Shown here: in pieces, positions 55,119 through 63,618 of the stretch | Layout of the letters: every line of letters starts with the position of its first letter | How positions within the stretch are numbered: position 1 is the stretch's first letter | From: Streptomyces solicavernae | GTDB lineage: Bacteria; Actinomycetota; Actinomycetes; Streptomycetales; Streptomycetaceae | Assembly (NCBI RefSeq): GCF_029968095.1 | Contig: NZ_JASCIR010000029.1 | Coordinates: 1-64,000 of the forward strand | Length of the DNA: 64,000 nucleotides | Direction: 5' to 3' | Notes under the pieces: generated by a model | The model's input: only the letters and a program-made list of their open reading frames with translations | Database searches by the model: none | What the model was told of the DNA's origin: nothing | Program-made: the position numbers and the translations under genes

Positions 55119-55658
55119 TCACCACCAGTAGACGGGGTAGCGATGGTGGTTCATACGGTTTCCGAGCACGCCGATTGCGACGAGGATCACCGAAGCCAGC
55201 ACCAAGAGCGAAAGGAACTGTGCAGCTGGAGGGTGATCGAGGCCGACGATGACCGCGGTGGCCGCCGCCGGAGAATGGCTGACGCGGCAGAGAAGCATGA
55301 CGCCCAACGCGAGACCGCCTGCCACAGCAGAACTCCAGAACCCGGAGCCGGCAATGGCGATGACGAGGTAGCCGGTCAGAGCGGCGATGATGTGGCCGCC
55401 GACCACGTTACGGGGCTGGGCAAGAGGGGTGGTGCTCGCTCCGGCGATCAGGGCCATGCTCGCCGCGAGAGGGGGGATGAGTACGGCCTGGTCCATCCAT
55501 ATGCCGATGGCGGCGAGGACTGTGAGGGCGACGACGCTGATCGCGGTGGAGGTGAGGACGGCACGGGGGCCGGCCGAGCGCGGCGCCCTGCTCTCGTACC
55601 ATGCCTGCTCGCGGGTCTGCTCCGATGTGCCGGCGGGAGGCACTGCCGTTTGGCTCAC
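55119..55658 (-). CDS. HPP-family membrane protein
   Basis: About 179 residues from a GTG at 55658. Four hydrophobic segments and the family blocks IPPLAASMALIAG, PLAQPRNVVGGHIIAALTG and CRVSHSPAAATAVI identify an HPP integral membrane protein; the signature HPP is HSP here at one position, while a later DHPPAAQ is kept. Plant members have been linked to nitrite transport, and the bacterial role is unclear. It follows the frc terminator by about 170 bp in the same direction. Transport of a small anion such as formate or oxalate is a guess from context. Confidence 0.8.
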   Translation of the reverse strand: MSQTAVPPAGTSEQTREQAWYESRAPRSAGPRAVLTSTAISVVALTVLAAIGIWMDQAVLIPPLAASMALIAGASTTPLAQPRNVVGGHIIAALTGYLVIAIAGSGFWSSAVAGGLALGVMLLCRVSHSPAAATAVIVGLDHPPAAQFLSLLVLASVILVAIGVLGNRMNHHRYPVYWW

Positions 55659-55824
55659 GAGGTTGCCCTGCCTTCTTGGACGTGGGTTCGAACACAAGCT
55701 CTGATGGGTCGTCAAGCGACCGGTAGAAGGTGGTGTGTGTGCCGAGGGCGGCCCCCCGAAGCCGCTGTTCGGCTGGAGCGGAAGATCGGAGTCTGCGAGC
55801 GACGGGCTTCCGAGCAGGACGCTC

Positions 55825-55867
55825 CATGGAACCGGCCCCGGGCCGTTGACCCGGGGCCGGTTCCATG
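55825..55867. terminator. 18-bp perfect hairpin after the oxc-frc operon
   Basis: CATGGAACCGGCCCCGGG and CCCGGGGCCGGTTCCATG flank a 7-nt loop. It lies 68 bp beyond the frc stop on the transcribed side, and is one of the longest perfect stems in the window. Confidence 0.8.
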
Positions 55868-55934
55868 CGGTGGGCACGTCTGGCAGTACCTCGCTCAGGG
55901 GGAGGTCAGCGCGAGGCGTTCAGAGGTGCCGGGG

Positions 55935-57191
55935 TCAGGCGACGATCTTGTTGGCGCGCAGTCCGGCGATGGCACTCGCGTCGTAGCCCAGCTCGTGCAA
56001 GACCTGCTCGGTGTGTTCGCCGAGCAGCGGGGCGCCCTGGATCTCGGGCTTGAACCGGGAGAACTTGATGGGGCTTCCGACGGTCAGGTACTTGCCGCGC
56101 CCCTTCTGCTCGACCTCCACGACGGTTCCGCTCTTGCGCAGCGCGGGGTCGTTCGCGATCTCCTTCATGCTCAGCACGGGCGCGCAAGGCACCTCGAACT
56201 CGCGAAGGATGTCGACCGCTTCGTACTTCGTCTTGTCGGCGAGCCACTTCTCGATCGCCTCGAAGATCTCGAAGATACGCGGCTGCCGAGCGATCGGAGT
56301 GCTGTAGTCCGGGTCGTCGATCCACTCGGGGTGGCCGATGGCCTCGGCGGTCCGCTTCCAGTTCTGCTCCTGGAGGGTGAAGTAGATGTACGCGTTGGGG
56401 TCGTCTTCCCAGCCCTTGCACTTCAGCACCCAGCCGGGCTGGCCGCCGCCGCCCGCGTTGCCGCCGCGCGGCACGGCCTCCCCGAACTCCCCGTCGGGGT
56501 ACTGCGGGTACTCCTCCAGGTAGCCCACTCGGTCCAGGCGCTGCTGGTCGCGCAGCTTGACCCGGGACAGGTTGAGCACGGCGTCCTGCATGGACACCGC
56601 CACCTTCTGGCCCTTCCCGGTCCTGTCACGGTCGATCACCGCCAGCAGCAGCCCGATGAGCAGGTGCATACCGGTGTTGCTGTCACCGAGGGCGGCGCCG
56701 CTGACAGTCGGCGGCCCGTCCCAGAATCCGGTCGTCGACGCGGCACCGCCGGCGCACTGGGCCACGTTCTCGTAGACCTTGAGGTCGTTCCACGGCGAGT
56801 CCTCGTTGAAGCCCTTGACGGAGCCGAAGATCAGCCGCGGGTTCCACTCCTGGAGCGTCTCCCAGCCCAGGCCCATGCGGTCCATGGCGCCCGGCGCGAA
56901 GTTCTCCACCAGCACGTCGGCCTGGCGGATCAGCTTCTCCATGACCTCCCGGCCCTCGGGGGACTTGGTGTCGATGGCCAGGGAGCGCTTGTTGCTGTTC
57001 AGCATGGTGAAGTACAGCGCGTCGACGTCGGGAACGTCACGCAGCTGATTGCGCGTCACATCACCACCGGTGGTGCGCTCGACCTTCAGGACGTCGGCCC
57101 CGAACCACGCGAGCATCTGGGTGCACGCCGGGCCTGCCTGGACACCGGTGAAGTCGATGACCTTGATCCCGGAGAGAGGCAGTTCTGTCAT
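55935..57191 (-). CDS. frc: Formyl-CoA:oxalate CoA-transferase
   Basis: 418 residues, close in text to E. coli YfdW and Oxalobacter Frc. It moves CoA from formyl-CoA to oxalate, giving oxalyl-CoA and formate. Visible are VIDFTGVQAGPACTQMLAWF, TRNQLRDVPDVDALYFTM (Gln where Oxalobacter has Trp48, as in YfdW), the nucleophilic aspartate D170 in AALGDSNTGMH, and the full tetraglycine loop NAGGGGQPGW. It follows oxc by 54 nt in one operon and ends before an 18-bp terminator hairpin. This is the clear pathway Frc; the copy at 46.5 kb is more diverged. Confidence 0.95.
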   Translation of the reverse strand: MTELPLSGIKVIDFTGVQAGPACTQMLAWFGADVLKVERTTGGDVTRNQLRDVPDVDALYFTMLNSNKRSLAIDTKSPEGREVMEKLIRQADVLVENFAPGAMDRMGLGWETLQEWNPRLIFGSVKGFNEDSPWNDLKVYENVAQCAGGAASTTGFWDGPPTVSGAALGDSNTGMHLLIGLLLAVIDRDRTGKGQKVAVSMQDAVLNLSRVKLRDQQRLDRVGYLEEYPQYPDGEFGEAVPRGGNAGGGGQPGWVLKCKGWEDDPNAYIYFTLQEQNWKRTAEAIGHPEWIDDPDYSTPIARQPRIFEIFEAIEKWLADKTKYEAVDILREFEVPCAPVLSMKEIANDPALRKSGTVVEVEQKGRGKYLTVGSPIKFSRFKPEIQGAPLLGEHTEQVLHELGYDASAIAGLRANKIVA

Positions 57192-57245
57192 GATTGCTTT
57201 CCCTTTTTCGATGATGGATCGTCTCTGGGCGCTGTGTGGATGTCT

Positions 57246-58976
57246 TCAGCGCTGGACAGTGATGCCCTTGGGGTTGAGGTGCGCGATGTTGCCGCTCTCC
57301 GTGCCGTCCGTCGGGTCGATCACGCAGTCGATGAGCGCCGGGCGGCCGGAGGCCAGGGCCTCACGGAGAGCGGTGGCAACCTCCGCGGGCGTCGTCGCCT
57401 GGTAGCCCTTGCCGCCGAACGCCTGGATCATGAGGTCGTGTCGGGCCTTCAGAGCCGTCGGCGCCGGGTCGTCGGAGGCGGAGGGGTCGTCACCGCGATA
57501 GACACCGCTGTTGTTGAGGACCACGGTGACGATCGGCAGGTCGTAGCGGCAGATCGCTTCGATCTCCATGCCGCTGAACCCGAAGGCGCTGTCGCCCTCG
57601 ATGGCGACAACAGGGTCACCGGTCTCGACCGCTGCGGCGATCGCGTAGCCCATGCCGATGCCCATCACGCCCCAGGTACCGCTGTCCAGCCGGTGGCGCG
57701 GCACCTGCATGCCGATGGTGTTGCGGGCCAAGTCCAGTGCGTTGGCGCCTTCGTTGACGACGTAGGCACGAGGGTTCTCGTGCAGGACATCGCGGATGGC
57801 CTGCAGCGCGCCCAGGAACTTCATCGGCTGAGCCGTTTCGGCGGCCTTGAGACGGCCGGCCATCTTGGCGACGTTCTGCGCCGAGCGCTCCGCCAGTTCC
57901 TCCCTCCACGCCGCAGGGGCATTGATACGGCCGGGCTTGCTCCGCTCTGCGAGGGCCTCCATCACCGAGGCGACGTCGCCGACGAGCGGGGCGGCGATGG
58001 GCTGGTTGCTGTCCATCTCCGTGGCGGCGATGTCGACCTGGATGAACGTGGCCTGAGGATTCCACTGCGGCGCCTCGCCATGGCCGAGCAGCCAGTTCAG
58101 GCGTGCACCGACGAGCATGACGACATCCGCCCGGCGCAGGGCGAGAGAACGGGCGGTGGAAGCCGACTGCGGGTGGTCATCGGGCAGCAGGCCCTTGGCC
58201 ATCGACATGGGCAGGTAGGGAATGCCCGTGGTCTCGACGAACTCCCGGATCTGCTCGTCGGCCTGCGAGTACGCGGCACCCTTGCCGAGTACGACCAGCG
58301 GCCGCTCGGCGCCGGCGAGCAAGTCGATCGCCCGGTCCACGGCCTCCGCCTGCGGCACTTGGCGAGGAGCCGGGTCGACGAGCCGCCACAGCGACTCAGC
58401 TCCCTGCTCGGCGTCGATGACCTCGCCGAGCACCGCAGCCGGGATGTCCAGATAGACGCCACCCGGCCGTCCGGAGACTGCAGTGCGGATCGCGCGGGCG
58501 ATGCCGCGGCCGATGTCCTCTGCCCGGTGCACCCGGTAGGCCGCCTTGACGAACGGCCGGGCGGCCGCGAGCTGGTCCATCTCCTCGTAGTCGCCCCGCT
58601 GGAGGTCGACGAGATGCTGCTCGCTGGACCCCGAGATCTGCACCATCGGGAAGCAGTTGGTGGTGGCGTTGGCCAGTGCCACGAGCCCATTGAGGAATCC
58701 CGGAGCGGACACGGTCAGGCAGATGCCCGGCTTCTGGGTGAGGAACCCGGCCGCTGCCGCCGCGTGCCCGGCGTCGCTCTCGTGCCGGAACCCGATGTAG
58801 CGGATGCCCGACGCCTGCGCGAGACGAGCCAGGTCGGTGATCGGGATGCCGACCACCCCGTAGAGGGTCTCCACGTCGTTGAGCTTGAGTGCATCGACGA
58901 CCAGATGGATTCCATCAGTGAGCGCGGGCGGTTCGTCGGCGCCCTCTGCTCCCGCGTCCTGTACGGCGTCGGTCAT
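57246..58976 (-). CDS. oxc: Oxalyl-CoA decarboxylase (ThDP-dependent)
   Basis: 576 residues, full length. It splits oxalyl-CoA into formyl-CoA and CO2 with thiamine diphosphate. The cofactor-activating glutamate is E66 in GFRHESDAGHAA, and the diphosphate motif runs from EGDSAFGFSGMEIEAICRYD to VVLNNSGVY. SAPGFLNGLVALANATTNCF is typical of Oxc and not of acetolactate synthase. GGAGG lies 9 nt before the ATG. It leads the oxc-frc operon and is preceded by a LysR gene in the same direction. Together with Frc it regenerates formyl-CoA from oxalate, and formate goes to the Fds enzyme. Confidence 0.96.
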   Translation of the reverse strand: MTDAVQDAGAEGADEPPALTDGIHLVVDALKLNDVETLYGVVGIPITDLARLAQASGIRYIGFRHESDAGHAAAAAGFLTQKPGICLTVSAPGFLNGLVALANATTNCFPMVQISGSSEQHLVDLQRGDYEEMDQLAAARPFVKAAYRVHRAEDIGRGIARAIRTAVSGRPGGVYLDIPAAVLGEVIDAEQGAESLWRLVDPAPRQVPQAEAVDRAIDLLAGAERPLVVLGKGAAYSQADEQIREFVETTGIPYLPMSMAKGLLPDDHPQSASTARSLALRRADVVMLVGARLNWLLGHGEAPQWNPQATFIQVDIAATEMDSNQPIAAPLVGDVASVMEALAERSKPGRINAPAAWREELAERSAQNVAKMAGRLKAAETAQPMKFLGALQAIRDVLHENPRAYVVNEGANALDLARNTIGMQVPRHRLDSGTWGVMGIGMGYAIAAAVETGDPVVAIEGDSAFGFSGMEIEAICRYDLPIVTVVLNNSGVYRGDDPSASDDPAPTALKARHDLMIQAFGGKGYQATTPAEVATALREALASGRPALIDCVIDPTDGTESGNIAHLNPKGITVQR

Positions 58977-59065
58977 GGTCAGGATCCTCCCTGGAGGGTG
59001 CGCCTCGTTCGTCTTCTGTCCTCACCATCCGTGCCTTGGGGGCAGCGCGTCCAAGATCTCCTGCC

Positions 59066-59094
59066 AACCACCTGGTTAACAGCATTTATCAATG
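59066..59094. promoter_or_regulatory. Candidate LysR-binding region before oxc
   Basis: Two short inverted repeats, AACC-ACCT-GGTT and CATT-TATC-AATG, lie next to each other in an AT-rich patch 90-118 bp before the oxc start, between lysR and oxc. This is a plausible binding region for the neighbouring LysR protein. Confidence 0.35.
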
Positions 59095-59193
59095 TGAGCG
59101 AAGTTCACCCACAAGCGCCCGCGACGCGTGCGGCTGCGGGCCTTCGGCAGGTGCGAGAGAGGTACTCTGCCGGTCGCCGGGTGCCGCCGCCCG

Positions 59194-60183
59194 TCAGCCG
59201 GTGCTGCAGAGATCCGCGAGTGGCCCGTCGTGCGGACCCTCGACGGCAGTGCGTGCCAAGGCAGCGAGGTCCGTCCGCTGAGGTGCGAACACCTCGTCCA
59301 GCGACAGCCCAGCGACCACGTTGAGGAACGTCCTGGCCGCGATGGAACCCGGAGTCGCCGCATGGATCGCCACGGAGATCTGCGCTCTGGCGTCCGGCCC
59401 GACCAACCGGACCGCCCTGGTCCCGCCGGTCACCGGCATGGCGTTCAGCCACGTGTGCGGGACGATGCTCGCCCACGCACCGGAGGCGACGTTGGCGTAG
59501 AGAGAAGCGACGGAGTCCGTCTCCACCTGGGGGTTCGCCACCACCCCGGCGCTTTGAAAAGCGCGGTCGATGAACTGCCGGAAACGCATGTCGGGCGAGA
59601 GCAGTGCCAGCGGTAGCTGGGCCGCCTCCGCCCAGGTGATGGTCGGGCGCTGGGGAGTCAGATGCTCACCGGGTGCGAGCAGGGTGTACTGCTCCTCGTA
59701 CAGCGGCACGACGTCCAGGCCCTCGTGGTCGTCGGGCCCGAAGTGGGCGATGGCGGCGTCCAGTTCGAAATCACGCAGCTGCCGGATCAACTCCCCGGAC
59801 GAGAGCCGGGAGTTGACTTTCACCCTGGCCAGCGGATGCATCGCGCAGAACGCGGCTACGGGCAGTGCCGTCGTTGTCGACACGGTGGGCCCGGTTCCCA
59901 GCCGCAGTGTGCCGGTGATGCCCGATCGCATGACGGCCACCTCGGCCTTGAACGCGTCGTGCTCCGCGAGGATCCGCTTGGCCCAGACGACGAGCCGCTC
60001 ACCCTCCGGCGTGAGGCCTTCGAAGGAGCGACCCCGGTTGATCAGGGTGACGTTGAGCTCCCGTTCCAGTTTGGCGATGGCGACCGACAGCGCCGGTTGT
60101 GAGACGTAGCAGGCGTCCGCAGCACGCGCGAAATGTTTCTCCCTGGCGACTGCCACGAAGTACTCGAGCTGTCGGAACAACAT
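59194..60183 (-). CDS. LysR-family transcriptional regulator of the oxc/fds region
   Basis: 329 residues from the ATG 6 nt after AGGAG. The helix-turn-helix reads FVAVAREKHFARAADACYVS then QPALSVAIAKLERELN, followed by a periplasmic-binding-like effector domain. It lies between the formate dehydrogenase operon and oxc-frc, all on the same strand, and probably activates one or both. A GntR motif 71-90 bp upstream suggests that it is itself under the GntR regulator. The effector (formate, oxalate or a CoA ester) cannot be read from the sequence. Confidence 0.9.
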   Translation of the reverse strand: MLFRQLEYFVAVAREKHFARAADACYVSQPALSVAIAKLERELNVTLINRGRSFEGLTPEGERLVVWAKRILAEHDAFKAEVAVMRSGITGTLRLGTGPTVSTTTALPVAAFCAMHPLARVKVNSRLSSGELIRQLRDFELDAAIAHFGPDDHEGLDVVPLYEEQYTLLAPGEHLTPQRPTITWAEAAQLPLALLSPDMRFRQFIDRAFQSAGVVANPQVETDSVASLYANVASGAWASIVPHTWLNAMPVTGGTRAVRLVGPDARAQISVAIHAATPGSIAARTFLNVVAGLSLDEVFAPQRTDLAALARTAVEGPHDGPLADLCSTG

Positions 60184-60253
60184 GAGTGGCTCCTGTTCGT
60201 CTCGTGCCGACGGCCGCCTGGCCGGCCAGGCGTGAGGGCGCGTTGGATCTAGC

Positions 60254-60273
60254 ATTCTGTATGCAGTATCCCT
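60254..60273. promoter_or_regulatory. GntR-type operator upstream of lysR
   Basis: The reverse complement reads AAGGGATACTGCATACAGAA, a close match to the motif seen upstream of sucC and the PAS-ferredoxin gene. It lies 71-90 bp before the lysR start. Confidence 0.65.
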
Positions 60274-60356
60274 TATTCGAAGTGAGGTTGCCATGCCGAT
60301 GCTGATCCGATCAAGAAGGCCCACAGCCACTGCGACCCGGCGGCCCCGCGCCGAAA

Positions 60357-60396
60357 CGAGGAGAGGCACCGCAGCCGGCTGCGGTGCCCCTCCTCG
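60357..60396. terminator. Second hairpin after the fds operon
   Basis: GGCACCGCAGCC pairs with GGCTGCGGTGCC, and beyond one mismatch CGAGGAG pairs with CTCCTCG. It lies between fdsD and the lysR promoter region. Confidence 0.65.
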
Positions 60397-60504
60397 GCGG
60401 AGATATCCGGCGCAGCGGGCGAGCGGCGACACAGCATCAGCACCATCGCTGGTCAACAGCCCCAGCGCGGACGACCTCGCCGCCAGAGCAGCCAGGCATA
60501 CGCC

Positions 60505-60549
60505 GCATCGCCTCGTCTCTCCCTTGGGCAGGGGGAGACGAGGCGATGC
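60505..60549. terminator. First hairpin after the fds operon
   Basis: GCATCGCCTCGTCTC pairs with GAGACGAGGCGATGC (15 bp), extended by three more pairs after a mismatch. It begins 15 bp past the fdsD stop and is a strong terminator candidate. Confidence 0.8.
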
Positions 60550-60563
60550 CAGGTACCGGCGGT

Positions 60564-60800
60564 TCAGCCGCCCGAGGCCTCCTGCGGCTGTCGCAGCAGC
60601 TGCGTCGCGACGAGAACCACGGCATCCAGATCGTCAGCCTGGCGGTCCGCGACCTCCAGGAGCCGGCGGCGCATCCGCGGGTCCCAGAACAGGCGGATGT
60701 GCGCCGCGATCGCCTCGGCGGCCCGGTCACCGGGTACGTGCCGGAAATTCGCGGCGATCTGGTTCGCCATCCGCTCCTCGGGTTGCACAGTGGCGGCCAC
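60564..60800 (-). CDS. fdsD: Formate dehydrogenase subunit delta
   Basis: 78 residues with RMANQIAANFRHVPGDRAAE and HIRLFWDPRMRRRLLEVADR, the hallmark of the FdsD family. This small subunit is needed for assembly or stability of NAD-dependent, molybdenum-containing formate dehydrogenases. The GTG start lies 1 nt after the fdsA stop, so translation is coupled. It is the last gene of the fds operon, followed by two terminator-like hairpins. Confidence 0.9.
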   Translation of the reverse strand: MAATVQPEERMANQIAANFRHVPGDRAAEAIAAHIRLFWDPRMRRRLLEVADRQADDLDAVVLVATQLLRQPQEASGG

Positions 60801-60801
60801 G

Positions 60802-63618
60802 TCAGTCCACCCCCGCGAGCCGGCCGGTCTCCGACGACTCCGAGGCGTGACGCCCGAGCGGATGCGCCAGGGCGACCTGTACGGCGGTCACCTTGTACTC
60901 CGGGCAGTTGGTCGCCCAGTCCGAGTTCTCGGTGGTGACCACGTTGGCGCCGGTGACGGGATGATGGAACGTCGTGTAGACCACACCCGGTGGCATCCTG
61001 TCGGACACCCGCGCCCGCAGTGTCGTACGACCGACCCGGCTGGCCAGCGACACCATGTCACCGTCGGCGACGCCTCGGTTCTCGGCGTCCAGCGGGTGCA
61101 GCTCAAGCACATCCTCCGCGTGCCACGCGACATTGCCGGTGCGGCGCGTCTGTGCCCCGACGTTGTACTGGCTGAGGATGCGGCCCGTGGTCAGCACCAG
61201 CGGGAAGCGCGAAGTGGTGCGTTCGTCCGTCGGCACGTAGGCGGTGACCGCGAACTTGCCCTTGCCGCGGACGAACGCGTCCACATGCATCGTCGGAGTG
61301 CCCTCCGGCGCCTCGTCGTTGCACGGCCACTGGACACTGCCGAGGTCATCCAGCAGCTCGAAGGAGACGCCCTTGAACGTCGGCGTTACCCGGGCGATTT
61401 CACTCATGATCTGGCCCGGATGGTCGTACGACATGGGGTAACCCATGGCAGTGGCGATCTCGCAGACGATCTGCCACTCGTGCTTGCCCGTCTTCGGCTT
61501 CATCACCGCCCGCACCCGGTTGATCCGACGCTCGGCGTTGGTGAACGTTCCGTCCTTCTCCAGGAAAGACGCGCCCGGCAGGAAGACATGCGCGAACTTG
61601 GCCGTCTCATTGAGGAACAGGTCCTGCACCACGACCAGATCCATGGCCTCCAACGCCGCACTGACATGCTGGAGGTTCGGGTCGGACTGCGCGATGTCCT
61701 CACCGTGGACGAACAGGCCCCGGAAAGAGCCGTCGATCGCAGCATCGAACATGTTCGGAATCCGCAACCCAGGATCGGGCAGGAGGGTACGGCCCCACAA
61801 CTCCTCGAACACGGTACGGACCGCGTCGTCCGAGACATGACGGTAGCCGGTCAGTTCGTGCGGGAAGGAGCCCATGTCGCAGGAGCCCTGCACGTTGTTC
61901 TGGCCGCGCAACGGGTTCACACCCACGCCGTCACGGCCGATGTTGCCGCACGCCATCGCGAGGTTCGCCATCCCCATGACCATCGTGGAGCCCTGGCTGT
62001 GCTCCGTCACACCGAGGCCGTAATAGATGGCCGCGTTGGGCGCCGTGGCGTACATCCGGGCCGAGGCCCGCACTTCGGCGGCGGGCACCCCAGTGATGGG
62101 CTCGGTGGCCTCCGGGCTGTTCTCCGGGAGTGCGACGAACTCCGCCCACGCGTCGAACCCTTCGCACCGCTCAGCGACGAAGGACCGGTCGACCAGGCCC
62201 TCCGTGACCACCACATGAGCCATGGCGTTGATGACGGCGACATTCGTGCTCGGCTTCAGCTGCAGATGGTGCGCGGCCTCGACGTGCGGCGAGCGCACCA
62301 GGTCGATGCGGCGCGGGTCGACGACGACGAGCTGCGCCCCCTCACGCAGCCGGCGCTTCATCCGCGAACCGAACACGGGGTGCCCGTCGGTGGGGTTGGC
62401 GCCGATCACCATGATCACGTCGGCCTTCGCCACCGAGCGGAAGTCCTGCGTCCCGGCCGACTCACCGAAGGTCTGCTTCAGCCCGTACCCGGTCGGGGAG
62501 TGGCAGACGCGGGCGCAGGTGTCGATGTTGTTGTTGCCGAAGGCCGCGCGCACCATCTTCTGGACGACGTAGACCTCTTCATTGGTGCATCGCGAGGAGC
62601 TGATGGCACCCACGGAGCTCGGGCCGTACGTGTCCTGGATGGCACGCATCTTCCGGGCGACGGTCTGGATGGCCTCGTCCCACTCGACCTCGCGCCAGGG
62701 GTCCGTGATCTTCTCCCGGACCATGGGCTTCAGCACGCGGTCGGGGTGGGTCGCATAGCCGAAAGCGAAGCGGCCCTTGACGCAGGAGTGCCCGTCGTTG
62801 GCCCCGCCGTCCTTGTGCGGCACCATCCGGACCAGCTCGTCACCGCGCAGCTCGGCCTTGAAGGAACAACCGACTCCGCAGTACGCGCAGGTGGTGATCA
62901 CCGAGCGGGACGGCATGCCCAGCTCGACGACCGACCGTTCCTGCAGCGTCGCCGTCGGGCAGGCCTGTACACAGGCGCCACAGGAGACGCACTCGGAGTC
63001 CATGAACGACTCACCGGCACCGGGGGACACCTTGGAGTCAAAGCCGCGGCCCTCGATGGTCAGCGCGAAAGTGCCCTGCACCTCACCACAGGCACGGACG
63101 CAGCGGGAGCAGGAGATGCACTTGGACGGTTCGAAGTCGAAATAGGGGTTGCTCAGGTCCGGCGCCGCGTCGAGGTGGTTCTCCCCCTCGTAGCCGTACC
63201 GCACCTGGCGGAGACCGACGACTCCGGCCATGTCCTGCAGTTCGCAGTCGCCATTGGCGGAGCAGGTCAGACAGTCCAGCGGATGGTCGGAGATGTACAG
63301 CTCCATGACGTCCTGACGCAGCTTCTCCACCTTGGGTGTCTGCGTCCGCACGACCATGCTGTCGGCGACCGGCGTGGTGCACGAAGCCGGGGTGCCGCGA
63401 CGGCCGTCGATCTCCACCACGCACAGTCGGCAGGACCCGAACGGTTCGAGGCTGTCGGTGGCACAGAGTTTGGGTATGTCGATGCCTGCGAGTGCCGCCG
63501 CGCGCATCACCGAGGTGCCCTCGGGCACCTTCACGGGCATGCCGTCGACCTCGACTGAGACGGTCGCTTCGCCGGGCCGTTCCGGGGTTCCGAAATCCGG
63601 CTCCTTGATCAGGGCCAT
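60802..63618 (-). CDS. fdsA: NAD-dependent formate dehydrogenase, molybdenum subunit alpha
   Basis: 938 residues. The N-terminus binds a 2Fe-2S cluster (C52, C63, C66, C80), followed by H112/C116/C119/C125 and two 4Fe-4S ferredoxin clusters (C167-C177 and C210-C220). The molybdopterin domain begins with C244, C247, C251 and C279 for another 4Fe-4S cluster. The active-site residue is Cys372 in CARVCHSPTG, so no selenocysteine is used. It oxidises formate to CO2 and passes electrons to the FdsB flavin subunit and NAD. The ATG overlaps the fdsB stop by 10 nt. Formate comes from the Frc/Oxc cycle next door. Confidence 0.96.
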   Translation of the reverse strand: MALIKEPDFGTPERPGEATVSVEVDGMPVKVPEGTSVMRAAALAGIDIPKLCATDSLEPFGSCRLCVVEIDGRRGTPASCTTPVADSMVVRTQTPKVEKLRQDVMELYISDHPLDCLTCSANGDCELQDMAGVVGLRQVRYGYEGENHLDAAPDLSNPYFDFEPSKCISCSRCVRACGEVQGTFALTIEGRGFDSKVSPGAGESFMDSECVSCGACVQACPTATLQERSVVELGMPSRSVITTCAYCGVGCSFKAELRGDELVRMVPHKDGGANDGHSCVKGRFAFGYATHPDRVLKPMVREKITDPWREVEWDEAIQTVARKMRAIQDTYGPSSVGAISSSRCTNEEVYVVQKMVRAAFGNNNIDTCARVCHSPTGYGLKQTFGESAGTQDFRSVAKADVIMVIGANPTDGHPVFGSRMKRRLREGAQLVVVDPRRIDLVRSPHVEAAHHLQLKPSTNVAVINAMAHVVVTEGLVDRSFVAERCEGFDAWAEFVALPENSPEATEPITGVPAAEVRASARMYATAPNAAIYYGLGVTEHSQGSTMVMGMANLAMACGNIGRDGVGVNPLRGQNNVQGSCDMGSFPHELTGYRHVSDDAVRTVFEELWGRTLLPDPGLRIPNMFDAAIDGSFRGLFVHGEDIAQSDPNLQHVSAALEAMDLVVVQDLFLNETAKFAHVFLPGASFLEKDGTFTNAERRINRVRAVMKPKTGKHEWQIVCEIATAMGYPMSYDHPGQIMSEIARVTPTFKGVSFELLDDLGSVQWPCNDEAPEGTPTMHVDAFVRGKGKFAVTAYVPTDERTTSRFPLVLTTGRILSQYNVGAQTRRTGNVAWHAEDVLELHPLDAENRGVADGDMVSLASRVGRTTLRARVSDRMPPGVVYTTFHHPVTGANVVTTENSDWATNCPEYKVTAVQVALAHPLGRHASESSETGRLAGVD

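Noticed and set aside
57246..58976. Acetolactate synthase or glyoxylate carboligase instead of Oxc
   Set aside because: The SAPGFLNGLVALANAT block and adjacency to frc fit oxalyl-CoA decarboxylase, and the catalytic glutamate is kept, unlike in glyoxylate carboligase.
55068..59324. Very long plus-strand frame of 1418 codons
   Set aside because: It runs antisense to HPP, frc and oxc; its composition is that of a reverse GC-rich frame and it contains no domains.
60697..63558. Plus-strand frame of 953 codons opposite fdsA
   Set aside because: It is a mirror of the formate dehydrogenase gene, whose cysteine motifs prove the minus strand is coding.
60802..63618. Selenocysteine formate dehydrogenase
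   Set aside because: The active-site codon is an ordinary cysteine codon in ARVCHSPTG, with no in-frame TGA.
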